Below are positions 25,607-33,647 of a DNA stretch of 64,000 nucleotides, piece after piece. Location: the NCBI RefSeq assembly GCF_014204795.1, contig NZ_JACHMB010000001.1:6646501-6710500 (forward strand). The letters run 5' to 3'. The stretch's first letter is position 1, and each line of letters begins with the position of its first letter. The notes beneath the pieces were generated by a model. It ran no database searches. It was not told the origin of the DNA and was given only the letters and a program-made list of their open reading frames with translations. The stretch comes from Nonomuraea jabiensis (GTDB taxonomy: Bacteria; Actinomycetota; Actinomycetes; Streptosporangiales; Streptosporangiaceae). Position numbers and translations under genes: made by a program.

Positions 25607-25996
25607 TCACAGGTTCCGGGTCTGGCGCGGGCCGTCCAGCCCCCACGAGGTGATCTTCTTCGGGGTGATCCTGATGATCTCCCTCGAGAAGTACGGCACG
25701 GGCGGGTCGACGTCGGTCAGCGCCTCCGCCGTGCCCCTGATCTCGATGCCGCGCACCACCCACGGATCGACCGAGGCCAGGTCGTCCACGACGAAGGCGA
25801 CGGTGCTGCCCTTCTGGACGTTCCTGAACTTCTTGGATGCGCCCATGGCGTGCCCGCCGATCGTGATCGTGCCGGTCCCGGCGTCGACGAAGAAATTGAC
25901 CGGGTTGTTCTGCACCTGGCCGCCGGGCGAGACGGAGGCCAGACGGCCGAGGTGCTGCGAGGACAGGTAGTCGAGTTCCGCTGATGTGAAGGTCAT
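25607..25996 (-). CDS. PPOX-class F420-dependent oxidoreductase-like protein
   Basis: A 129-residue split-barrel flavin/F420-binding protein. LDYLSSQHLGRLASVSPGGQ begins the fold, GGHAMGASKKFRNVQKGSTV contributes to the cofactor phosphate site, and IEIRGTAEALTDVD and PKKITSWGLDG close the barrel. The family reduces diverse substrates with F420H2; the substrate is unknown. ATG at 25996. It is close to the degenerate phosphotriesterase gene upstream on the same strand (34 bp gap), possibly one transcript. Confidence 0.8.
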   Translation of the reverse strand: MTFTSAELDYLSSQHLGRLASVSPGGQVQNNPVNFFVDAGTGTITIGGHAMGASKKFRNVQKGSTVAFVVDDLASVDPWVVRGIEIRGTAEALTDVDPPVPYFSREIIRITPKKITSWGLDGPRQTRNL

Positions 25997-26030
25997 GCAG
26001 GCGAGTCTGCAACCTTGACATTGGTTGGGG

Positions 26031-26948
26031 TCAAGTCATTCCGTCTGTGAGCCAGCGCACCGGGTTCGCGGTGGTGATGAGGCCGATCGTGTCCTCCCCG
26101 ACGCCCGCCTCGCGCAGGCGCGGCAGCAGGGCGTGGAAGAGGTGGGCGTAGCCGGGCCCGTCGTACTTGCGCAGCTGCGCCACCCGGCTCAGCCCCGTGC
26201 TGATCAGCAGGCGTTCGGCGTGGCCGTCCTCGATGAGGCCGAGCGCGATCCTGGCCGCCTGGTCGGGGCCCAGTCCGAGCACGCCCAGGCTCACGTACGC
26301 GCCCGCCTCGGCGATCTTCCTGGCGGCGCCCAGGTCGTTGCCCGCGTAGCCGACGGCCACCCGGGAGCCGGGCAGGCCCTGGCCGAGCAGGATCTCCAGG
26401 AGTGCGGGGGCGTGCGCGCCGTGCGTGGCGACGGGCAGGCGCGACTTCAGCGAGGCGCGGGCGGCGGCGACCAGGCAGCGCTCCTCGCGCGGCGTCGGCT
26501 CGGCGCCCCAGGTGCCGACCTCGCCGATCACGCCGGGGAAGACGCCCATGTCGTCCACGCCGCTGAGAATCTCGTCCATGAGGCGGGCGGTGAGCGTGTC
26601 CACGTCCGCGTCGCCGACGTTCGTGAACGGCTCGGCGAACAGGCCGGTCGAGGCGATCACCGGCACCCGGCTGCCGGCCGCCATGCGGGCCAGGGCGGCG
26701 GCGTCGCGGCCCATGCCCACGCAGGTCAGGTCGACCACCAGGCCGAGGCCGTCGGCCTGGCGCAGCTCGCGGAGCTCGGCGGTGACGGCCTGCTCCTCGT
26801 CGAGCCACCGGTGCGGGTCCGAGTCGATGCCGACGGCCCAGCGCATGTCGGTACGCAGGTGCTCGTGCGGGAGTACGGGGCCGGTGATGGCCGCGGCGCG
26901 TACAGGGCCGGTGACGGTACGAAGCAAGACCTCGGGCATAGCAGACAT
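26031..26948 (-). CDS. Phosphotriesterase-family homologue with missing metal ligands
   Basis: A 305-residue amidohydrolase-fold protein. The HXH motif is present (GPVLPHEHLRTDM) and VIASTGLF and PVATHGAHAP match family blocks. The bridging Lys position reads GVIGEVGTWG, where Glu replaces Lys; the usual GHXGD reads VGYAGNDLG, replacing the metal-binding His by Tyr; and the final Asp of the SHD block is absent (LLISTGLSRVAQL). Compare the canonical relative at 45671-46627. Either a different metal site or a non-catalytic protein. Confidence 0.75.
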   Translation of the reverse strand: MSAMPEVLLRTVTGPVRAAAITGPVLPHEHLRTDMRWAVGIDSDPHRWLDEEQAVTAELRELRQADGLGLVVDLTCVGMGRDAAALARMAAGSRVPVIASTGLFAEPFTNVGDADVDTLTARLMDEILSGVDDMGVFPGVIGEVGTWGAEPTPREERCLVAAARASLKSRLPVATHGAHAPALLEILLGQGLPGSRVAVGYAGNDLGAARKIAEAGAYVSLGVLGLGPDQAARIALGLIEDGHAERLLISTGLSRVAQLRKYDGPGYAHLFHALLPRLREAGVGEDTIGLITTANPVRWLTDGMT

Positions 26949-27089
26949 TAACCGATGTTTGCCGGAAGTAGTCTGTTATGGCAGGAAATTTTGCCGTCCG
27001 GAGGGTTTCGGGCTCTGCTAGTCGCCTGCAAGTCGGCACCTAGTGAGGGCCCGTATCCTGGGTGGCACACCGACTGCCGGGGGGGAATT

Positions 27090-27545
27090 GTGCAGGTTCA
27101 GAACTCCGACACCGGCGACGCCGACCTGCTCAAGGGTGACGCCGCCGAGCATTCCGGCATGCCGGAGCGCCGTACGGGCCTTCACGGGTGGCTGGACGGG
27201 ATCAGGTCCACGCGCACGGGCGCGCTCACGCTGAAGATCGTGTTCGGCGTGATCGGGACCCTGATGGTGGTGGCCGGGTTGATCATGGTGCCCTTCCCCG
27301 GGCCGGGGTGGGCGGTCGTGTTCGCGGGGCTGGCGGTGCTGGCCGTGGAGTTCCACTGGGCCCGCAGGGTGCTGGAGTTCGGCAAGCGCACGCTGCACGC
27401 CTGGATGGAGTGGTACAAGAAGCAGGGCTGGCTGGTGCGCGTCGTCGTGCTCGTCGTCACGGTGGCCGCCGCCGCGGTGATCGTCTACTTCGGCCTGCGT
27501 ACGCTGGGCTTCGACGCGATCGCGTTCGTCCGGGGTCACATCTAG
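27090..27545 (+). CDS. PGPGW / TIGR02611-type membrane protein
   Basis: A 151-residue protein with the defining motif MVPFPGPGWAVVF between the first two membrane segments (LKIVFGVIGTLMVVAGLIM and VVFAGLAVLAVEF), followed by an amphipathic helix (WARRVLEFGKRTLHAWMEWY) and a third TM (VVVLVVTVAAAAVIVYFGL). Widespread in actinobacteria, function unknown. GTG start at 27090 after GGGGGGAA. Confidence 0.85.
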   Translation: MQVQNSDTGDADLLKGDAAEHSGMPERRTGLHGWLDGIRSTRTGALTLKIVFGVIGTLMVVAGLIMVPFPGPGWAVVFAGLAVLAVEFHWARRVLEFGKRTLHAWMEWYKKQGWLVRVVVLVVTVAAAAVIVYFGLRTLGFDAIAFVRGHI

Positions 27546-27566
27546 ACGTCCGGGGGTCACATATAG

Positions 27567-27590
27567 ATCGGTCCGGTATACCGGACCGAT
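27567..27590. promoter_or_regulatory. Perfect 24-bp palindrome upstream of the secreted-protein gene
   Basis: The arms ATCGGTCCGGTA and TACCGGACCGAT meet without a spacer. It lies 22 bp after the PGPGW stop and 30 bp before the next start codon. There is no T-run and no loop, so an operator for a dimeric repressor is more likely than a terminator, though a terminator cannot be excluded. Confidence 0.6.
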
Positions 27591-27620
27591 ATTCCGCGCT
27601 TCCCCGCCTATTCTGCGGGC

Positions 27621-28565
27621 GTGATCGCCAAAATCGCCATCGCGCTGTCCTTGACGCTCTCCGGCCACGCGCTCGCCGGGTCCACGGGTACCGCCGCCCG
27701 GGCGGACGTCGTCCTCCCCGGCACCGGGGGTGTGAAATATCGCGAAACGACGGGTGATCCGGTACGCCTGACCGCCTACGGCCTCGGCACCAAGCGCACC
27801 TACCTCAGGTCCGCGACCGGGAGCACGTTCACCTGGCAGCAGGCGCTGTCCGAAGTGTCCGTCGCGCCCGGCGGCCGGCTGACGGCAGGCGTGCCGAGGG
27901 CGTACCGGTCGGGCTACGACTCCCTGATCGTCACCGACCGCACCACGGGCGCCGGCAACCGGATCCGCACCGTCAAGAAGCCCTTGACGGCTTCCTACGC
28001 CTCCTGGTCCCGCGACGGGAGACGGGTCGCGCTCACGGTCGAGCAGAAGACCGGCGGCACGTGGCGAGTGATCGGCTACACCGTCGTGGACGTGGCCGCC
28101 AGGACCGCGCGCACGGTCAGGGTCACCGGCCTGAGCGCGAAGGCGGGCTTCTGGTGGAGCCCCGACGGCAACCTCGTCTCCAGGTACGGCACCGGCCTGC
28201 GCGTCTACCGGGCCGTGGACGGCGCGGTCCTGCGCACCTACGCCGGCGTCGGCCTGCCGACCGGCCCCGAGGACTCCTTCTCGCCCTCGGGAACCCGCCT
28301 GACCACCTGGTGCCCGTCACGCTTCAAGGAACAGCTCTGCCTGGTCGACCCGGCCACCGGCAAGATCGCCCAGCGGGTGGACGCCCGGCCGGAGGCGCTG
28401 TTCGGCTGGTGGGACGACAGCCACGTCATCGCCGTCGTGGCGCGCGGCACCGCCTACCGGCTGGTGGTGCTGGACCTGACCGGCAGGACGACGCGCGTGC
28501 TCGCGGAGCTGCCCCGTACGGCGTGGGCCGCGGACCTCTGGCTCTCCTTCACCCGCGGGTCATAG
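27621..28565 (+). CDS. Secreted TolB-like beta-propeller protein
   Basis: A 314-residue protein with a Sec signal peptide (MIAKIAIALSLTLSGHALAG, cleavage near residue 25) and repeated propeller-type blades: YASWSRDGRRVALTVEQ, AGFWWSPDGNLVSRYG, DSFSPSGTRLTTWCP, FGWWDDSHVIAVVARG. Two cysteines (TWCPSRFKEQLC) could bond. Function unknown, probably extracellular. GTG start. Its 3' end overlaps the end of the convergent GroES-like gene by 6 bp. Confidence 0.75.
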   Translation: MIAKIAIALSLTLSGHALAGSTGTAARADVVLPGTGGVKYRETTGDPVRLTAYGLGTKRTYLRSATGSTFTWQQALSEVSVAPGGRLTAGVPRAYRSGYDSLIVTDRTTGAGNRIRTVKKPLTASYASWSRDGRRVALTVEQKTGGTWRVIGYTVVDVAARTARTVRVTGLSAKAGFWWSPDGNLVSRYGTGLRVYRAVDGAVLRTYAGVGLPTGPEDSFSPSGTRLTTWCPSRFKEQLCLVDPATGKIAQRVDARPEALFGWWDDSHVIAVVARGTAYRLVVLDLTGRTTRVLAELPRTAWAADLWLSFTRGS

Positions 28566-28880
28566 ATAGAGGCCGGTGCCGTGGTCGGTCTCCTGGGTGG
28601 CCACCGCGTGCAGGTCGCGCTCGCGCATCACCAGGTAGACCTGCGCGTGCACCTCGACTTCGAACTGGTCTTCGGGGTTGAAGAGCACCTTGTCGCCGAC
28701 CTTGACCGAGCGTACGTTCGTGCCGACGCCGCACACCTCGCCCCAGGCCAGCCGGTTGGCCATCTTGACCGTCGCGGGGATGACGATCCCAGAGCCGCTG
28801 CGCCGCTCCTCGGCCTCCGGCTCCAGCTTGATCATGACCCGGTCGTGCAGCATCTGAATTTCGAACTTGGGCTCTACCAC
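28560..28880 (-). CDS. GroES-like co-chaperonin family protein
   Basis: A 106-residue protein with the GroES fold: IQMLHDRVMIKLEPEAEE at the start, the mobile-loop equivalent RRSGSGIVIPATVKMANR, then GEVCGVGTNVRSVKVGDKVL and a C-terminal strand RERDLHAV. It is not next to groEL and has a C-terminal tail (TQETDHGTGLYL) beyond the usual end, so it is probably a divergent paralogue of the main groES. GTG start at 28880. Role unproven. Confidence 0.75.
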   Translation of the reverse strand: MVEPKFEIQMLHDRVMIKLEPEAEERRSGSGIVIPATVKMANRLAWGEVCGVGTNVRSVKVGDKVLFNPEDQFEVEVHAQVYLVMRERDLHAVATQETDHGTGLYL

Positions 28881-28929
28881 AGCCCACAGTTTACGAGCCA
28901 CGACACCCGCCAGACTCCGGAAGTCGCGA

Positions 28930-29898
28930 TCACGGCAGCCTGAGCTCGGCGAACACGGGCCGGTGGTCGGTGTGCCCCAGCGCCAGCACCTCGAAGTCCC
29001 GCACCGCCATCCGCGAATCCGCCAGCACGTGGTCGATCGGCACGCCGGGGACGTTCGCCTTCGAGCCCTCCTGCGGCCAGGTCGGCACGAACCCCCGTCC
29101 CATGACGTCGGCCGCGTCCCGGTAGCCGCTCGACAGCAGCTCCCGGACAGGCAGGTGGTCGAGTGTAGCGTTGAAGTCGCCGGCCAGCACCCGCAGCTCC
29201 TTGCCCGCTCGCGGCAGCGCCGCCAGGCCCGCCTGCCAGCACGGCTGCCGCCCGATCCGCTTCGGCGCGCACGGGTGCACGGACACGATCTCCACCCGCG
29301 CCCCGCCGGGATGCGTGAGCCAGGCCCTGGCCTGCCCGAACCCGCCGTACTTGATCGTCTCACCGGCCTTCAGCGGGTGCCGGGCGTACACGGCCGACCC
29401 GCCGACTCCCTCCAGCGGGCGGGTGACGGCGTACGGCAGCACCTTGCGCACCCCCGCCTCGTTCAGCCGCCGCATGGCCTCCGGCGTGAACTCCTGCAAC
29501 GTCAGCACGTCCGGCCGCAGACCGGTGACCAGCGCCATCAGCTGCTCTGTGTCCGCCCGCCCCACGAGCAGATTCGCCGAGAGCACCCGCAGCGTGGGCC
29601 CGGTGGCCTTGGGGTTGCCGTCGGCCAGCGCGCGGGGGAGCATGACGGGCATCAGCGCCAGCGCCGAGACGAGCGCGACCGTTCCGGCCGCCCACCGCCT
29701 CAGCAGGCAGGCCAGCACCAGGACCACCACCGTCGCGAGTGCCGCGTACGGCGTGTACGCCACCACCGGCACCCACGGCCAGTCCGGTTCGAACCCGCTC
29801 AACCGCACCGCCGCCCACCCCGCGAACGGCACCACCACGATCCAGCTCACCCATGTCCGCACACCCCTGTATCGCCACAAAGCGTGATCCAGGTTCAT
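28930..29898 (-). CDS. Membrane-anchored endonuclease/exonuclease/phosphatase (VanJ-like)
   Basis: A 322-residue protein with three N-terminal membrane segments (WVSWIVVVPFAGWAAVRL; WVPVVAYTPYAALATVVVLV; AAGTVALVSALALMPVML) and an extracellular EEP domain. Catalytic motifs: LRVLSANLLVG, DVLTLQEFTPEA, VLAGDFNATLDHLP, IDHVLAD and GHTDHRPVFAEL. The same layout occurs in VanJ of Streptomyces coelicolor, which gives teicoplanin resistance by acting on lipid precursors; the substrate here is not known. Its ATG overlaps head to head with an ATG of the divergent M20 gene. Confidence 0.85.
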   Translation of the reverse strand: MNLDHALWRYRGVRTWVSWIVVVPFAGWAAVRLSGFEPDWPWVPVVAYTPYAALATVVVLVLACLLRRWAAGTVALVSALALMPVMLPRALADGNPKATGPTLRVLSANLLVGRADTEQLMALVTGLRPDVLTLQEFTPEAMRRLNEAGVRKVLPYAVTRPLEGVGGSAVYARHPLKAGETIKYGGFGQARAWLTHPGGARVEIVSVHPCAPKRIGRQPCWQAGLAALPRAGKELRVLAGDFNATLDHLPVRELLSSGYRDAADVMGRGFVPTWPQEGSKANVPGVPIDHVLADSRMAVRDFEVLALGHTDHRPVFAELRLP

Positions 29899-29914
29899 GA
29901 GTAAGGTGTGCACC

Positions 29915-31168
29915 ATGCGCGACGTGGAGGCCGGCGTCCTGAACGCCATCGACGAGGCCGAGACCGTGAACCTGCTGGCCGAGACCGTCGGCGTCCCGAG
30001 CGTGACCGGCACCGACGCCGAGTCGGAGCTGCAGCACCGCTTCGCCCGCCTGCTCACCGAGGCCGGCATGGACGTGGACGTCTGGAAGCTCGACCTCGCC
30101 GGCCTGGCCGCCCGCCCCGGCTTCCCCGGCACCGAGGCGCCCAGGAGCGAGGGGTACGGCGTCGTGGCCGTCACCGAGGGCGAAGGGCCGCCCGCGCTGG
30201 CGCTCCAGGGCCACGTGGACGTCGTCCCGACCGGCGACCTGGCCAAGTGGGAGGGGCACGACCCGTTCGCCGCCCGGATCAGCGGCGACGTGCTGCACGG
30301 CAGGGGCGCCTGCGACATGAAGGCGGGCCTGGTCGCGAACCTGGCCGTGGCGCGGGCGATCAGGAAGGCCGGGGTCAGGCTGGCCAGGCCGCTGGCCGTG
30401 CACTGCGTGATCAGCGAGGAGGACGGCGGGCTCGGCGCGTTCGCCACGCTCGCCCGGGGGCACACGGCGCAGGCCGCGGTCATCACCGAGCCCACCAGCG
30501 GCGCGGTCATCACGGCCAACGCGGGCGCGCTGACGTTCCGGCTGGAGATCGCCGGGCGGGCCGCCCACGGGGCCACGCGGCACGAGGGAGTCAGCGCGGT
30601 CGAGGCGTTCTGGCCGGTGTTCCAGGCGATCAGGCGGCTGGAGGCCGAGCGCAACCGGGACGTCCCCGACCTTTTCCGGGGTGGCGGGGCGCCGTACCCG
30701 ATCGAGGTCGGCACCGTGCGCGCGGGCGACTGGGCCAGCACCGTGCCCGACCTGCTGGTCGCCGAGGGGCGGCTCGGGGTGCGGCTGGACGAGGACCCGG
30801 CGGCGGCGCGGGCCGCGTTCGAGGAGGCGGTCGCGGACGTCGCCGACCCCTGGCTGCGCGCGAACCCGCCGGTGGTGACGTGGCCCGGCGGCCAGTTCGC
30901 CAGCGGCCGGCTGCCCGCCGGGCACGCGCTGCTGGACGAGGTCGGCCGGGCGGTCGCCGACGTCACGGGCGCGCGGCCCGCCGAGGCGGCGGCGCCGTAC
31001 GGGAGCGACCTGCGGCTGTACGCGGCCGGCGGGATCCCGACCCTGCACTACGGCCCCGGGGACGTGCGGTACGCGCACGCCCCCAGGGAGCAGGTCGAGC
31101 TGAGGGAGCTGCGCGAGGTCACGCGGGCACTGGCGCTGCTCGTCGTGCGCCGCTGCGGAGCACTCTGA
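29915..31168 (+). CDS. M20-family metallopeptidase (ArgE/DapE type)
   Basis: A 417-residue di-zinc hydrolase. Metal and catalytic residues are in LQGHVDVVPTGDL (His, Asp), GACDMKAGL (Asp), ISEEDGGLG (catalytic Glu and ligand Glu), AVITEPTSGAV (Glu) and RYAHAPREQVEL (His). The dimerisation domain is between about residues 195 and 300 (GRAAHGATRHEGVSAVEAFW). Substrates in the family are N-acyl amino acids or small peptides. I use ATG 29915; ATG 29897 (MSKVCT) overlaps the divergent gene's start codon. Confidence 0.85.
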   Translation: MRDVEAGVLNAIDEAETVNLLAETVGVPSVTGTDAESELQHRFARLLTEAGMDVDVWKLDLAGLAARPGFPGTEAPRSEGYGVVAVTEGEGPPALALQGHVDVVPTGDLAKWEGHDPFAARISGDVLHGRGACDMKAGLVANLAVARAIRKAGVRLARPLAVHCVISEEDGGLGAFATLARGHTAQAAVITEPTSGAVITANAGALTFRLEIAGRAAHGATRHEGVSAVEAFWPVFQAIRRLEAERNRDVPDLFRGGGAPYPIEVGTVRAGDWASTVPDLLVAEGRLGVRLDEDPAAARAAFEEAVADVADPWLRANPPVVTWPGGQFASGRLPAGHALLDEVGRAVADVTGARPAEAAAPYGSDLRLYAAGGIPTLHYGPGDVRYAHAPREQVELRELREVTRALALLVVRRCGAL

Positions 31169-31243
31169 GCAGGGTGCCGGGGCGACGGCGGCGGGGCGGC
31201 GGTGCGTTCCGGCGGGCAGTGGAAATGGACTAGAGTCCGAATC

Positions 31244-31831
31244 ATGTCGGAGTCCCTGGAACTTCTGGTCGGACAGCCGGTGAAAGAGCGGGCCGACGCG
31301 GCGCGCAACCGGGAGAAGGTGCTGGCCGCGGCCGCCCGGCTGTTCGCGGAGAAGGGCGTGGAGGCGGTCTCGATGGACGCCGTCGCCGCGGCGGCCGGGG
31401 TGGGCAAGGGCACGCTCTTCCGGCGCTTCGGCGACAAGTCGGGGCTCGCCGTGGCGCTCCTGGACGCTCGCGAGCGCGACCTGCAGCAGCGCATCCTGTC
31501 CGGCCCGCCGCCCCTCGGGCCCGGCGCCCCCGCGCCCGAGCGCCTGGCCGCGTTCGTGGCCGCCTACCTCGACTACCTCTTCGCCCACCTGGACCTGGTC
31601 CGCATGTCGGAGACCGCCAGCCCCGGGGCCCGCTACCGGATCGGGGCCTACCGCTTCTGGCACCGGCACGTGGCGATCCTGCTGGCCGAGTCCCGCCCGG
31701 GCTGCGACGCCGACCCGCTGTCCCACGCGCTGCTGGCCGCGATGGGCGCGGAGGCGGCCGCGGCCCTGAAGGACGCCTACGGCCCGGACCGTGCGGTCAG
31801 GGCCATCACCACCCTGGCCACCGCCCTTTGA
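31244..31831 (+). CDS. TetR-family transcriptional regulator
   Basis: A 195-residue protein with a standard TetR N-terminus: NREKVLAAAARLFAEKGVEA, then SMDAVAAAAGVGKGTLFRRF as the HTH and GDKSGLAVALLDARERDL. The C-terminal ligand domain is helical (LAAFVAAYLDYLFAHLDLV). ATG at 31244. A short inverted repeat GGACT-AG-AGTCC sits just upstream (31228-31239) and may be an autoregulatory site. No obvious target gene adjacent; the M20 gene is upstream, the siderophore importer convergent. Confidence 0.85.
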   Translation: MSESLELLVGQPVKERADAARNREKVLAAAARLFAEKGVEAVSMDAVAAAAGVGKGTLFRRFGDKSGLAVALLDARERDLQQRILSGPPPLGPGAPAPERLAAFVAAYLDYLFAHLDLVRMSETASPGARYRIGAYRFWHRHVAILLAESRPGCDADPLSHALLAAMGAEAAAALKDAYGPDRAVRAITTLATAL

Positions 31832-31842
31832 CCACCGGCGGG

Positions 31843-32640
31843 TCAGGCCGAGGTGGAGACGCGGCGGCGGGCCTCGGGGACGATGAGCGGGGTGCCGGAC
31901 TGCGGGTCCGGGATGATCTCGCAGCGCAGGTCGAACACCCGGCGCACCAGCTCAGGCGTGACGATCTCCGTCGGATCCCCCGCCGCGACGATCTCGCCGG
32001 CCCGCATGACGATCAGGTGGGTCGCGTACCGGCAGGCCTGGTTGAGGTCGTGCAGGACGGCCACCATGGTGCGCCCGGCCTCGTGCAGGTCGGCGCAGAG
32101 GTCCAGCACCTCGATCTGGTGGGAGATGTCCAGGAACGTGGTGGGCTCGTCCAGCAGCAGGATCGGCGTCTCCTGGGCCAGCGCCATGGCCAGCCACACC
32201 CGTTGCCGCTGCCCGCCCGACAGCTCGTCCACGATCCGGTCGGCCAGCTCCGCCACGTCGGTGGCGCGCATGGCCTCGGACACCGCCGCCTCGTCGGCGC
32301 GCGACCACTGCCGCATGAGCCGCTGGTGCGGGTAGCGGCCGCGGGCCACCAGGTCGGCCACGGTGATCCCGTCCGGCACGACCGAGCTCTGCGGGAGCAG
32401 GCCCAGCCGCCGCGCCACCTCCTTCGACGGCAGCGACGTGATCACGCTCCCGTCCAGGTGGACGGCGCCGGACTTCGGCTTGAGCATCCGGGCCAGGGCG
32501 CGCAGCAGCGTGGACTTGCCGCAGGCGTTCGGGCCGATGATCACGGTGAAGGACTCGTCGGGGATCGCCACGCTCAGGTCGGTCGCCACGACCCGCTGGT
32601 CGTAGGCGAGGGTGAGCTCAGTACCTGACAAGCGGGCCAT
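31843..32640 (-). CDS. Iron-siderophore ABC transporter, ATP-binding protein
   Basis: A 265-residue FecE/FepC-type ATPase: Walker A IIGPNACGKSTLL, Q-loop GLLPQSSVVPDG, signature DELSGGQRQRVWLA, Walker B PILLLDEPTTFLD and H-loop VAVLHDLNQ. Last gene of the three-gene minus-strand operon; its ATG overlaps the stop of the permease (TGATG). Energises ferric-siderophore uptake through the two FecCD permeases and probably the binding protein encoded divergently at 34793. Confidence 0.9.
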   Translation of the reverse strand: MARLSGTELTLAYDQRVVATDLSVAIPDESFTVIIGPNACGKSTLLRALARMLKPKSGAVHLDGSVITSLPSKEVARRLGLLPQSSVVPDGITVADLVARGRYPHQRLMRQWSRADEAAVSEAMRATDVAELADRIVDELSGGQRQRVWLAMALAQETPILLLDEPTTFLDISHQIEVLDLCADLHEAGRTMVAVLHDLNQACRYATHLIVMRAGEIVAAGDPTEIVTPELVRRVFDLRCEIIPDPQSGTPLIVPEARRRVSTSA

Positions 32641-33647
32641 CAGTGGCGGTCCTTTCTCAGGAGCAGGACGAGGTACGTGCCGCCGATCGCGGCGGTCAGC
32701 ACGCCGACGGGCAGCTGGGTGGGGGCCAGGACGCGCTGGGCGGCCAGGTCGGCGGCGGTCAGCAGGACGGCGCCCATGAGCGCCGAGGCCCCCATCGTCA
32801 CCCCGGCCGAACGCGTGAGCCGCCGGGCGAGCTGCGGCGCGGCGAGCGCGACGAAGACGACGGGCCCCGCGGCGGCCGTGGCCACCCCGGACAGCAGCAC
32901 GCCGGCCGTGATCGCCACCGCGCGGACGGCCTCCACCCGGATCCCCATGGCCTTGGCCGCGTCGTCGCCCATCTCGATCATGCGCATCGGGCGCGCCACG
33001 AACGCGCACACCGGCAGCAGCACGGCCAGCGCCAGCGCCACGGGGATCGCGTGGTCCCATCCGCGCCCGCTCAGGCTGCCGGTGAGCCAGGCGCCCGCGG
33101 TGGCCGCGTCGTTGATGTTCGCCCTGGTCAGCAGGTACGAGTTGACCGCCAGCAGCAGCGCGTTCGCCCCGATGCCGACCAGGACCAGCCGGTAGCCCTG
33201 CACGCCGCCGCGGAAGGCCAGCGCGTACACGAGCACGGCCGTGGCCACGCACCCGGCCAGCGCGCCACCGGCGATCGACATCGCCGAGCCGCCCGCCACG
33301 ACGGCGATGATGCCGCCCGTGGAGGCGCCGGCGGTGAAGCCGATGAAGTCGGGGCTGCCCAGGGGGTTCCTGGTGAGGCTCTGGAAGATCGCGCCGCTCA
33401 GCCCGAACGCCGCGCCCACCAGCAGCCCGGTCACCACGCGAGGGGCGCGGAGCTTGTTGACGATCAGCTCGGCGACCGGCGTGCCCTGGCCGAAGAGCGC
33501 GGAGACGATGTCGGGTACGGGCACCGTGAACTCGCCCGTCGAGATGGCCGCCACGGTCACCGCGCAGGCGACCACGACGAGGACCGCGCCGGCGAGCAGG
33601 GCGCGGGGCGCGAGCCGTACGGACCAGGGGCCGACGCGGATGGTCAC
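32640..33647 (-). CDS. FecCD-family siderophore permease, second subunit
   Basis: A 335-residue permease with about nine to ten TM helices. Signatures: LRAPRVVTGLLVGAAFGLSG, FQSLTRNPLGSPDFIGFTAG, MGDDAAKAMGIRVEAVRAVA and the C-terminal end LPVGVLTAAIGGTYLVLLLR. GTG start overlapping the stop of the first permease (GTGA), so the two subunits are made in equal amounts. Forms the membrane channel of the importer. Confidence 0.9.
   Translation of the reverse strand: MTIRVGPWSVRLAPRALLAGAVLVVVACAVTVAAISTGEFTVPVPDIVSALFGQGTPVAELIVNKLRAPRVVTGLLVGAAFGLSGAIFQSLTRNPLGSPDFIGFTAGASTGGIIAVVAGGSAMSIAGGALAGCVATAVLVYALAFRGGVQGYRLVLVGIGANALLLAVNSYLLTRANINDAATAGAWLTGSLSGRGWDHAIPVALALAVLLPVCAFVARPMRMIEMGDDAAKAMGIRVEAVRAVAITAGVLLSGVATAAAGPVVFVALAAPQLARRLTRSAGVTMGASALMGAVLLTAADLAAQRVLAPTQLPVGVLTAAIGGTYLVLLLRKDRH

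Noticed and set aside
29360..31726. Very long minus-strand open frame (788 codons) over the EEP, M20 and TetR genes
   Set aside because: It is antisense to genes with complete catalytic motifs, is Arg/Gly/Pro/His-rich without domains, and reflects high third-position GC.
31244..31831. TetR protein proposed as the regulator of the shared 14-bp operator
   Set aside because: It is 9 kb away, next to unrelated genes, and its own promoter lacks the motif; no evidence links them.
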